Assembly (NCBI GenBank): GCA_043585095.1
Contig: CP121321.1
Coordinates: 2,356,001 to 2,420,000, forward strand
DNA length: 64,000 nt
Source: JANQIO01 sp043585095
GTDB lineage: Bacteria; Pseudomonadota; Gammaproteobacteria; Pseudomonadales; Halieaceae
Direction of reading: 5' to 3'
The notes below the pieces were generated by a model, which saw only the letters and a list, made by a program, of their open reading frames with translations, was not told where the DNA came from and did not search any database. The translations under genes and the position numbers were made by a program. This document shows positions 35,166 through 42,850 of this stretch, piece by piece. Numbering within the stretch: the stretch's first letter is position 1; every line of letters begins with the position of its first letter.

Positions 35166-37250
35166 TCAACGATGAAAGACTGCTGTGACGATAGCCTCCA
35201 CTTCTTCTCGCACGATAGGCCGAGTAAGAACGAAATTGGCCCCGTGCGATGCCAAAAGTTCATGTATGGAGTCATCCCCTTCAGGCAAAATCAACAGCGC
35301 TGGCAGACCAGACCAATCGAAGGCGGCGCGGAGGTCTAGCAGGAATTGGCGAGGAGACGCATCGCGCTGCTCCATATCCAGCACCAACAAGTCTGTCTCA
35401 CGGTGCTCCTTAAGATAGCCTAAGGACTCAGGGATTGTCCCAAATGACGTTAGGTTGTAGCGATCCTTGCAAAACGCCTCCGCTGCCGCCAGCAGCGCCT
35501 GGTCCTCGGAAATCATCAACAGGTTTGCCTTAGCGACACCATCACCACCGATATCTCCCGAGATGAAGTCGTAGATATCTTTATGCTCACCCTCAGCGAT
35601 ATCCGCCCAAAACTTGAGACCCAAAACACGATGGGCTTCTTCTACTGTGGTATCACCGGCCTGAACCAAGCCGCGGGCGCGTTGGCCAAGTGACTGAAAG
35701 CTATCCACCAAATTTTCGTTAAGTCTTTCCTGGGTGTAGTCGTTGTTCATTAATACGTGACGCAAGCCGGGCGTCATTTCTATTATTTCCAATACCGCCA
35801 TGCGACCCTTGTAACCTGTGAACGCGCAGGCGTCGCATCCCACGGCTCGCATAGAAGGCGCTCTGCCCTGATTTATTTTGGCAAACAAATCCTCAGCCGG
35901 GCTCAATGGCTCGACAACGGGAGCAGAGCAGGCGGGGCACAGACGTCGCACCAGGCGTTGGGCAATCACGCCCAATACCGTTTCGCCTAATACCGGTTGC
36001 GAGACGCCCAGATCCAGCAAGCGTGCAATCGCGTTTCTCGCATCCATAGTATGCAGCGTCGAAAACAACAGGTGGCCTGTGAGCGCAGCACGCGATGCGA
36101 TTGCTGCGGTTTCCTCATCGCGAATCTCGCCAACCAATAGAATGTCGGGGTCCTGGCGCAAAATAGAGCGCAAGCCTGCTTCGAAGGTGAGTCCTCGGGC
36201 TTCGTTGATATCAACTTGTGAGAGGCCGGCAATCTGATACTCCACCGGGTTTTCCAGGGTAATGATGTTGGTCTGCTCGTCGTTTAAGAACGCCAACAGG
36301 CCATAAAGACTGGTCGTCTTGCCGGAACCCGTGGGGCCTGTGAACAAAATCATGCCCTGGCTAAAGCTGGTAAGACGCCGCAGAATCTTTAGCTCTTGCG
36401 GCGGCAGGTTCATGCTGGCCAAGCTAAACACAGAACTCTGATCGAGAAGTCGAATCACCAATCGATGGCCATCGCGGTTGGGCAACACGGACACTCGTAA
36501 GTCGACGTGCTTGTTGCCGACATACATCGTTGCACGGCCGTCCTGAGGCACCATACCCTGTGAAGGATCCATGCCGGTCATGTTCATGAAATAGCGGACC
36601 AGCCGGTCCATGACGTTTGATGGCATTGAAGTTGATCGGCGCAATACGCCGTCGACGCGAAAGCGAATCTGGCCACCGCCCATATAGGGCTGAACATGGA
36701 TGTCACTCGACTTAAGTTGGTAAGCTTTAAACAGCAGCTGGCGCGCCAGCTTCACGATGCTATGACGCTGCATAGGGCTATCACTAACAGGCTCGCCGTT
36801 CTCCTGCATGCGGATATGGTTCTTGAGGTTGTCGCCAACGTCGCCTTCATACAGGCGGTTAATATGCGCCTCGATTTGGGAGGGAGACGCCACCTCAACA
36901 ATGATCGTCCGCCCGGCTGCAAACTTGGCTTGCGCAACAGCGTTCTCATCCTTGGGGTTGGCCATGGCGATAACCACGTCCAGATCCTCAAGGCGTACCG
37001 GCACCAAACACTTCTCCTTGGCAAGCTTGTAAGGCGTAAAGCGACTAACAACATCCTCGGCGCGGTCAAAATCGCACACGGCTATGTTTAAGCTGGATGC
37101 CACGATTTGGGCAAACCGGTCCTGATCGGCGCCGCAGTGACGTGCCGCAGTTTGCCAGGCGTCGAGTATTGGTTCTGGTAGGTTGGTGAGCTTTTGCGCA
37201 GAACGATCATTCTCGTTCGCGACGTCGACCAACCACTGGAGGTTTGGCAT
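35166..37250 (-). CDS. PilB/GspE-family secretion ATPase with C-terminal receiver-like domain
   Basis: The product is 694 residues. An MshEN-type N-terminal domain covers about 25-135, and the assembly ATPase about 160-560, with Walker A GPTGSGKT (305-312), Asp-box residues ENPVEY, Walker B ILLVGE (370-375), HTMDA, and a zinc site of two CxxC pairs (Cys438/441, Cys472/475). After the usual end, about 120 residues (574-694) read like a receiver domain: acidic ED at 582-583, Asp625 in LLVLDMEQ, and TRP at 676-678 where the conserved Lys would be. It powers polymerisation of type IV pili or pseudopili; the receiver-like part may regulate it. A pilin gene lies upstream on the same strand; PilC, PilD and PilM-Q are not in the window. 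Confidence 0.9.
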   Translation of the reverse strand: MPNLQWLVDVANENDRSAQKLTNLPEPILDAWQTAARHCGADQDRFAQIVASSLNIAVCDFDRAEDVVSRFTPYKLAKEKCLVPVRLEDLDVVIAMANPKDENAVAQAKFAAGRTIIVEVASPSQIEAHINRLYEGDVGDNLKNHIRMQENGEPVSDSPMQRHSIVKLARQLLFKAYQLKSSDIHVQPYMGGGQIRFRVDGVLRRSTSMPSNVMDRLVRYFMNMTGMDPSQGMVPQDGRATMYVGNKHVDLRVSVLPNRDGHRLVIRLLDQSSVFSLASMNLPPQELKILRRLTSFSQGMILFTGPTGSGKTTSLYGLLAFLNDEQTNIITLENPVEYQIAGLSQVDINEARGLTFEAGLRSILRQDPDILLVGEIRDEETAAIASRAALTGHLLFSTLHTMDARNAIARLLDLGVSQPVLGETVLGVIAQRLVRRLCPACSAPVVEPLSPAEDLFAKINQGRAPSMRAVGCDACAFTGYKGRMAVLEIIEMTPGLRHVLMNNDYTQERLNENLVDSFQSLGQRARGLVQAGDTTVEEAHRVLGLKFWADIAEGEHKDIYDFISGDIGGDGVAKANLLMISEDQALLAAAEAFCKDRYNLTSFGTIPESLGYLKEHRETDLLVLDMEQRDASPRQFLLDLRAAFDWSGLPALLILPEGDDSIHELLASHGANFVLTRPIVREEVEAIVTAVFHR

Positions 37251-37303
37251 GCTTCTAATCCGTTAGGGCCGCCGTCGATAGCGGCCGGGGGCATTTACTT
37301 CAA

Positions 37304-37455
37304 TCAAGTGCAATCCGCGTTGACGTAAAGACCGCTGTCGACCTGCTGCGTCACCTTGGTCACAGAGCCACCGGTTGTGTACGTATGTCGCCCGGTTGTA
37401 TCCACCGGACCGGTGGGCGTCATGATAACGCTGGTAACCAAACCATTGTCTTTTT
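37304..37455 (-). other. Out-of-frame continuation of the pilin gene after an A5G slip site
   Basis: The pilin frame ends at 37420 after KKTMVWLPALS. From the AAAAAG run at 37450-37455 the -1 frame instead reads DNGLVTSVIMTPTGPV, continues for 48 residues, and ends in NADCT with a stop at 37304. The composition continues that of the pilin (Thr/Gly/Val-rich, terminal Cys), so this is almost certainly the original C-terminus, giving 449 residues. Restoring the frame needs one extra A in the run or a -1 slip on AAG. Confidence 0.7.
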
Positions 37456-38652
37456 ATCGACCACGGTCTGCAAGGGGCCCTGGCTAATGCGGTCTACTGG
37501 CACAGGGGCGTTGGCAAGTGATGCCGCCACGATCTTGCCTTTAAACGCATCGTTGGTCGCAAAGCCGCCACCATAGCTATCCTGATCCTGACCCAGCACC
37601 AGCTTGCCGTTGCCCCCGATCACTCCGCCTTGGTTTGCCACGCCACTAAACACCTGCTGACCGTTATCGAATACCAGCAGTTGTCCCGTAGACGATTCCC
37701 AGCTCACCCTGAGACGGTGATTCTGGCCGTCGTTAACGTTGACGCCTGTTGGGTAGTTTTTGCCACCCATCCAGACACCAACTGACTCAGGATTCCATAT
37801 TTGAAAGGCATTCGAGTCCGCGCGCGTGGCGTAGCTGAGCATTGCTGCCCCGTGGTCACCGCTAGCGGCGACCTGTTGGCCACCGACTACCGCCACTTCT
37901 ACCGACACATGCCGCATGTCGCCGCCGGTATCGAGATCACCCGAGTTCATAACGAAGCCGGTGAGATCCGAGCCAAAGCTCATCACATCGCGATCAATCA
38001 TTTTGGCCACCGGCATCGCGCAGGGAGGCGTTAGCACGGGCAGCTTCGCAGGTACCGCTGCTGACGCCGCACTGGCCGCTGGCGCGACCGGAGGCGTAGC
38101 CACCTTGGGTAGCGAAGGCACAGCCACGGGGTCACCGCAGGCCGTCAGTTTATTGCCGGTGGGAACGTAGCAACTGGCTTTGTTGTTCAGGGTCAACGGC
38201 ACCGCGAAACTCACAATGCTATCGGTGACCACCGCACCTGCCTCAACAGCGTTGGTCAGAGTAAATTCGTGGTGTGCTTCATGCGCTACACCCACGCCGA
38301 AACCGCCGTGGCGGTCTACCTTCGCACAAACCATAAACACCGGACGATAACCCTGCGTGTGTTCGTGGCTTACCGCCTGAAAGTCCAGCGAGAGTCTAAG
38401 GTCGTCGACCTGCAGGTTGCCTGCTTCTAAACCAGAAGCAAGGCTGGAACAGTCTGCCAGTGCGCCCTGATTTAGATCCGTCAAAATGCTGGTGCGCACA
38501 GCGTCATATTTTGCCAGCACTTCCGACGCTTTCGCTCGTTGCGTGTAGCTTTGATAGCCCGGTATCGCGATAGCCGCCAGCGCAGCGATAACGACAATAA
38601 CCAGCATGACTTCCAGCAGCGTAAAGCCGCGGCTCAATCTTCCTGTGTTCAT
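37420..38652 (-). CDS. Type IV pilin-like protein with C-terminal LamG/concanavalin-like domain, frameshifted near its end
   Basis: The product is 410 residues as read. The prepilin signature RGF-TLLEV is clear: cleavage after Gly9, Glu at mature position 5, then a hydrophobic helix MLVIVVIAALAAIAIPGY. A pilin-like globular part (about 40-180) and a Pro/Ala linker (PPVAPAASAASAAVPAKLP) lead to about 200 residues resembling a LamG/pentraxin jelly-roll (FGSDLTGFVMNSGD, HVSVEVAVVGG, NHRLRVSWESSTGQLLVFDNG, GKLVLGQDQDSYGGGF). Such a minor pilin would carry a sugar- or matrix-binding head at the pilus tip or surface. The ATG overlaps the stop of the upstream pilin-like gene. A single-base slip in a run of five A removes the last 48 residues. 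Confidence 0.85.
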   Translation of the reverse strand: MNTGRLSRGFTLLEVMLVIVVIAALAAIAIPGYQSYTQRAKASEVLAKYDAVRTSILTDLNQGALADCSSLASGLEAGNLQVDDLRLSLDFQAVSHEHTQGYRPVFMVCAKVDRHGGFGVGVAHEAHHEFTLTNAVEAGAVVTDSIVSFAVPLTLNNKASCYVPTGNKLTACGDPVAVPSLPKVATPPVAPAASAASAAVPAKLPVLTPPCAMPVAKMIDRDVMSFGSDLTGFVMNSGDLDTGGDMRHVSVEVAVVGGQQVAASGDHGAAMLSYATRADSNAFQIWNPESVGVWMGGKNYPTGVNVNDGQNHRLRVSWESSTGQLLVFDNGQQVFSGVANQGGVIGGNGKLVLGQDQDSYGGGFATNDAFKGKIVAASLANAPVPVDRISQGPLQTVVDKKTMVWLPALS

Positions 38653-39074
38653 GGTGCTTCTCTCGCTTCTGTATACAAAGACCCATCTGTTTCCATACGT
38701 GCCAAACGATCACTGACTTCTAAAACCAGCCGATACTCGCTTCCCTGTGGCTGATAGCTTACCGCTCCTGCTAGCGCTGGGTTAGGAATGGTGGTCGGCA
38801 GGGAGCCTGACGGCCTCCTGGCCGCTTCAATTGATTCGCGCGCGGCGAGCAAAATGCGGCTTAAATCCGCGTCTAACTCGGCCTGTGATTGATGATAGCT
38901 GCTGCGCCCTGCAAATCAGACGGAGAAGACGGTAGCGCAAAGAATCATTAGCAGAGCGGCGCCGTTACTGATCTCGGTGCGCTGTTTGCGAGCCTTTGGG
39001 CGAGCAACGTCAAGCTTCTCTGCAGCGGCACTAGCTTCGCTGATCGCGGGGCTTAAATCATCACTAGCGGTCAT
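38649..39074 (-). pseudogene. Single-pass pilus-locus protein interrupted by an in-frame TGA
   Basis: From the ATG at 39074 the frame gives 52 residues: a charged N-terminus, then a hydrophobic segment LLMILCATVFSV, then TGA at 38916-38918. The same frame continues FAGRSSYHQSQAELDADLS and on to SLYTEAREAP, whose stop overlaps the pilin start by ATGA. The unbroken frame and the coupling indicate a 141-residue bitopic protein with a periplasmic part, in which one codon (probably TGG, in the membrane segment) became TGA. The periplasmic region includes GAVSYQPQGSEYRLVLEVSD, similar in style to minor pilin or PilN/PilO-like subunits, but no family is assigned. Confidence 0.6.
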
Positions 39075-39177
39075 GGCTTATAAATCCTCTACGAGTAAAA
39101 AGAGAAGCATCGCGCATCCTTCCAGCGGCTATACCTATTGAAAACAAGTATCGAAGTCAAAGACGCAGAAGGATGCT

Positions 39178-39639
39178 TCACTCCGTACTGTAGATCACGT
39201 AGATTTTCTCGTATCCGTAAGTATCCCAGATGCCTTTCCAGCCTTTCTCTATGAACACGGCGTCGCCGGCTCTGACTTCGATAATGCTGCCGTCCTCTTC
39301 AATAAGATCGACTCCGCCTTTAAGAAAGATCATCAACTCATCGACGCTGTAGCTCTCTATCGGCGATCGCACGGCATCAGACTGATAGAAGCCGATGTCC
39401 AACACTTCATCATCGCTGGTAAAGATGTTGACGTCCTTTGCCGTCCACATCTTGCCATCAATGGTTTCTTTTTCGTTGATAACGTCGTCGCCCTTGAAGA
39501 CTGCACCCGCAAGATCAGCCTTGTTGTAGAACTTCACACCTGGCTTGGCGTGGTGTTCAGCACTCAGGTTGCTGCTGAAGGTCAGGGTAACTGTGGCCAC
39601 GAAGATCGCAGCTTTGACTATCGAGTTGCTGTTTTTCAT
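39178..39639 (-). CDS. Secreted cupin-domain protein
   Basis: The product is 153 residues. An N-terminal signal peptide (hydrophobic AAIFVATVTLTFSSNLSA) precedes a single cupin barrel. The barrel shows ESYSVDELMIFLKGGVDLIEEDG and VRAGDAVFIEKGWKGIWDTYG, as in the EutQ/DUF861-type cupins. The usual His ligands of the first cupin motif are replaced by Ser/Asp/Glu positions, so metal-dependent catalysis is doubtful. Export to the periplasm is unusual for this small cupin group. It lies 30 bases downstream of the secreted SAM-hydrolase-like gene on the same strand and is probably co-transcribed with it. Confidence 0.85.
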   Translation of the reverse strand: MKNSNSIVKAAIFVATVTLTFSSNLSAEHHAKPGVKFYNKADLAGAVFKGDDVINEKETIDGKMWTAKDVNIFTSDDEVLDIGFYQSDAVRSPIESYSVDELMIFLKGGVDLIEEDGSIIEVRAGDAVFIEKGWKGIWDTYGYEKIYVIYSTE

Positions 39640-39669
39640 GTTGAGTCCTTAGATAAGAGTGGTGGCGCT

Positions 39670-40575
39670 TTAACGCCAAATTTCGATATTGCTATCAGGA
39701 CCCGGTTCGATCCCGTACTTCGCTGCAAAATTACCTTGGTTAATCGCCAAACCGATATTGAGAATATCATTCACATAGAGCGCAGGTTCACCGAGCGCCA
39801 CGCCACCAAATGAGCTAACAAACGGCACCCGGGACTCAAACAGTATCTCATCACCCGAGCTCACCTTAACCCACACAGAATCGCCAACCTTAAGCTGCAG
39901 CTGATCAAATAAGTCCGCACTGATATTAGTCCACACGTTTCCGTAGTGAATATCCAGAATCGGCACATTGCCCTCAATGCGGCTATAAACCAGGGCTGGC
40001 TTCTTGTAGCGAATGCTTAGCACGACATTCTTCTCTAGCGGCCCGACCTGCTCAAAGTCAATCACACCTGCAGCCAGGCGCGCACCGGTATAAGCGTACA
40101 CATCGCGACCGTGAAAGGTATGGGAGCGCTCAGAGCCCGACAGCCTGTTGACCGACTCGTCGATGCGACGCACCGCTTCAATTCCCAGCGTTTCGGCCAC
40201 CAAGGTCAGGCTGCCATTGTCGGGGCTGACAAAGTAGTGACCGGACTGGGTTTTAAGAACGACTGATTTTCGCTCCGTACCCACACTTGGATCGACCACG
40301 GAAACAAAGACCGTACCGGCGGGCCAATAGCGAGCGACCTGATTTAGCCGGTAGGCGGCTTCCCAGATGTTGAAAACCGGAATCTCGTGCGTGTTGTCGA
40401 AAATGGCAAGGTCAGCAGAGACACCATAAGCCACGCCCTTCATCGAGGCGACGGCAGGCTCCTCCAGACCGAAATCAGACTGCAATACCAGGGCGTTCTG
40501 GGACCAGGCTGCCGAACTGATTAAACAGACAAACACGCAGGCAATCCATCTGGCTTTAGAGAGCTTGGAATTCAT
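39670..40575 (-). CDS. Secreted SAM hydrolase/halogenase-family protein (DUF62)
   Basis: The product is 301 residues from the ATG at 40575; the longer frame adds 27 unconserved residues. It has a signal peptide (WIACVFVCLISSAAWSQ). The DUF62 fold is shown by LQSDFG near the mature start, VSVVDPSVGTERK, FVSPDNGSL and HTFHGRDVYA, and the C-terminal barrel with FVSSFGGVALGEPAL. Members hydrolyse S-adenosylmethionine to adenosine and methionine; a few are fluorinases or chlorinases. The DNG and HGRD residues fit the hydrolase type. The signal peptide puts it in the periplasm, where free SAM is not expected, so the true substrate is open. It is followed by a secreted cupin. Confidence 0.88.
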   Translation of the reverse strand: MNSKLSKARWIACVFVCLISSAAWSQNALVLQSDFGLEEPAVASMKGVAYGVSADLAIFDNTHEIPVFNIWEAAYRLNQVARYWPAGTVFVSVVDPSVGTERKSVVLKTQSGHYFVSPDNGSLTLVAETLGIEAVRRIDESVNRLSGSERSHTFHGRDVYAYTGARLAAGVIDFEQVGPLEKNVVLSIRYKKPALVYSRIEGNVPILDIHYGNVWTNISADLFDQLQLKVGDSVWVKVSSGDEILFESRVPFVSSFGGVALGEPALYVNDILNIGLAINQGNFAAKYGIEPGPDSNIEIWR

Positions 40576-40684
40576 GCTGCTGTGCCTGCCTGATTGTGAG
40601 ACGAGTGTTGTGTCTAGAATAGCGCGACGAAAGCCAAATATCTTCGCTAATGACATAGGCGCGCGATTGGTACTGCCAGGTCAA

Positions 40685-41620
40685 TTAGGACACTCTAAGC
40701 ACCAGCTTGCCGCGATGCTGACCGGCCTGCAAAATCGCGTGAGCCTGCGATACCTCCTTAAGCTCAAACTCCTGAATCGCGGGCAGTCTCACGCTTCCTT
40801 CATCCACCAAACTCACTATTCGCGCCAGGGTATCTGCGCAATTGACGTCATCCATAGTGGAAAATTCTCGACTGACGCCGCGCTCAGCTGCGGCGATGGC
40901 GGCAGCGGGGATGTCGCCGTCATCCACCAGTGTCGGAATGCTGACGTAGCAACCACCCTGCTTCATTAAGTCCAGCCCGTTAGGCAAGGTACTGACACCC
41001 ACCGCATCCATAAGGTAGTCCAAACCCTCTGGAACCCATTCTCGAATCGTGTCGGCGACATCTTCCTCTTTGTAATCGATGACGCGTTCCACGCCCAACT
41101 CGCGCAGATATTCCACGTTGGGCGTAGAACAGGATGCTGCTACTTGCGCCCCGGCGCGAAGTGCAAACTGCACGGCGAAGCTGCCCAGGCCGCCAGAGCC
41201 GCCGTGAATCATCGCAGACTGGCCGGACTCCAAGCCTCCGCGATCAAACAATCCTTGCCAGGCAGTGAGCGCTGCAACAGGTAATACAGCAGCTTCACGC
41301 AGACCGAGTGAGTCAGGCACGCGCGCAACACGATCAACTGATGCAATAACGCACTCCGCGTAGCTGCCCTGGCCGCCCTGGCCGTGATTTGTCGGCGTAA
41401 AAACACGATCTCCTTCGCGGAAATCGCTTACGCCCTCACCGACGGCGGCGATCACACCCGCAGCATCAAAGCCGATGACATAGGGAAAAACGTAAGGTCG
41501 AAACTGCTCCAGTAATCCCTGCCGATTTTTCCAATCCGCGGGATTGATGCCGGCGTAAGCCACCTTGACCAACACCTCACCAGGGCGCGGGGTCGGGCGT
41601 AGCGATCTCGGCAGTTTCAA
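40685..41620 (-). CDS. Medium-chain quinone oxidoreductase/zinc-type alcohol dehydrogenase family protein, N-terminus frameshifted
   Basis: The open frame gives 311 residues: GroES-like part (PGEVLVKVAYAGINPADWK, GFDAAGVIAAVG), cofactor domain with the SGGLGSFAVQFA loop, and the family C-terminus GKLVLRV. No structural zinc Cys cluster is present, so it belongs to the quinone oxidoreductase (CurA/Qor-like) side, NADPH-dependent. The real N-terminus is in another frame: from the ATG at 41663 one reads MFAMIIRKTGGPEVFETAEI, which must shift frame at about 41590-41600 in a GC run to join PGEVLVK. One inserted base explains it. As read, the gene lacks about 28 residues and may be inactive, or the base may be a sequence error. 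Confidence 0.85.
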   Translation of the reverse strand: MKLPRSLRPTPRPGEVLVKVAYAGINPADWKNRQGLLEQFRPYVFPYVIGFDAAGVIAAVGEGVSDFREGDRVFTPTNHGQGGQGSYAECVIASVDRVARVPDSLGLREAAVLPVAALTAWQGLFDRGGLESGQSAMIHGGSGGLGSFAVQFALRAGAQVAASCSTPNVEYLRELGVERVIDYKEEDVADTIREWVPEGLDYLMDAVGVSTLPNGLDLMKQGGCYVSIPTLVDDGDIPAAAIAAAERGVSREFSTMDDVNCADTLARIVSLVDEGSVRLPAIQEFELKEVSQAHAILQAGQHRGKLVLRVS

Positions 41621-41703
41621 AGACCTCAGGTCCGCCAGTCTTGCGAATAATCATTGCAAACATAAGTCCGCCGCTCCTTGTTGACCTGGCTGTTGCGTGA
41701 GCG

Positions 41704-42744
41704 TCACGCTAATGACTCTTGGGCAAGCACACTCGATGAAAAGAAACTAAACGCATGGGACAACTGCGCATCCACAATCTGCTCACCCGATTCAAAATCG
41801 AAGTGTCGGTCGACGTGTGACCAATGATGCGGGTGCTCCATGTAGGGGCCTAACAGGCCATCGAGATCGGCGAAGTCCTGCTCCCATACATAGCTCCAGG
41901 GCGCTGAGTTCACCGTACTCCAATCCACTGGCACGGCCTTGCTAAGCCGCCAGTTGCGAATAGCCGCGATATGCTGGGGCATCTCTAGTAAATCGCGCTC
42001 AAAGCGCTGCGCTTCGGCCACGTCGACACTGGGAAGCAACCGGAAGTAAGCCGTGCGCTTTACACCGCCAGACATGTCTGGCGCCAATACGCCGCCTTCG
42101 ATGTGCTCAAGCGCCATGGCGTGAACTGCGTTGCAGTGGCGGTTCAGGGCCTCGCAGACATCCTGCTGCCAATAGGCACTGGCCTGCGCCTCTCGGGCTG
42201 CGGCCTCATCATCAAACAACAGGTCCCAGGTGAAATGCCCCGCGGCGTACTCCGGGGCCAGATTGGCAGCGAGCGCTGATTGAAGTACACCCGGCACTTC
42301 GTTAGGCACTGCATCCAACACTGCCTTGAGCGGCTCGGTATTGCTGTCTTCACGCAATTCCAGCTGAGCCGTCAGGCGGTACCTGGTAATTTGAGAAGGT
42401 GCCGCAGCCTGCGTAGCTGCCGCCAGCGCTTGCTCGTCAAATTCCGAAAGATAGGATCGTCGGCGCGACAGGCATATTGCGTCTACCTGCTGCCAAAACC
42501 GGTAGACCTCTTCGCAGCCTGACTGCGCGCGCATAGCCCAAAAAGCGGCCACGTCATCCAGTGACCAGCGAATCCAAACGCTGCTGTTGCCTCCCACGGT
42601 AACAACCGGCGGGGATACTTCGAAGGACTGCAGTGACAGGCCGCGCGCCTTCGCGCCGCATAAATATTCGCTCTCGAAGAGCGCTTTGACCTGGGAAAGA
42701 TCTGTCGACTTCACCGTAATGTGATCCTGGACAGTTATCGACAT
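41704..42744 (-). CDS. Tandem Dabb-type (dimeric alpha-beta barrel) domain protein
   Basis: The product is 346 residues, no signal peptide. The C-terminal part (about 230-335) fits a stress-responsive A/B barrel domain: YFRLLPSVDVAEAQRFERDL, MPQHIAAIRNWRLS, WSYVWEQDFADLDGLLGPYMEHPHHW. The middle part (about 120-220, PNEVPGVLQSAL and HFTWDLLFDDEAAA) has the same layout, so there are at least two ferredoxin-like units, and the N-terminus may hold a third. These folds bind small hydrophobic ligands or act as monooxygenases or cyclases. No catalytic motif is identified. It lies between the quinone oxidoreductase and an SDR, all on the minus strand. Confidence 0.78.
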   Translation of the reverse strand: MSITVQDHITVKSTDLSQVKALFESEYLCGAKARGLSLQSFEVSPPVVTVGGNSSVWIRWSLDDVAAFWAMRAQSGCEEVYRFWQQVDAICLSRRRSYLSEFDEQALAAATQAAAPSQITRYRLTAQLELREDSNTEPLKAVLDAVPNEVPGVLQSALAANLAPEYAAGHFTWDLLFDDEAAAREAQASAYWQQDVCEALNRHCNAVHAMALEHIEGGVLAPDMSGGVKRTAYFRLLPSVDVAEAQRFERDLLEMPQHIAAIRNWRLSKAVPVDWSTVNSAPWSYVWEQDFADLDGLLGPYMEHPHHWSHVDRHFDFESGEQIVDAQLSHAFSFFSSSVLAQESLA

Positions 42745-42850
42745 GCGGGTCTACTCCAGACGGCTGCAATCAGGCCAAGCCGCGGGCTCGGGTTCATTGG
42801 GCATTCATCCGCCGCGATACGACCCCCAGCCCTTTCTCGCAGAACCATCC

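Noticed and set aside
37450..37455. Canonical dnaX-type A-AAA-AAG slippery heptamer
   Set aside because: Only five A precede the G and the base before is T, so the full heptamer is absent; single-tRNA slippage remains possible but is not claimed.
39090..39175. Possible inverted repeat GAAGCATC...GAAGGATGCTTC upstream of the pilin-like gene
   Set aside because: The left arm is interrupted by four extra bases, so pairing is poor.
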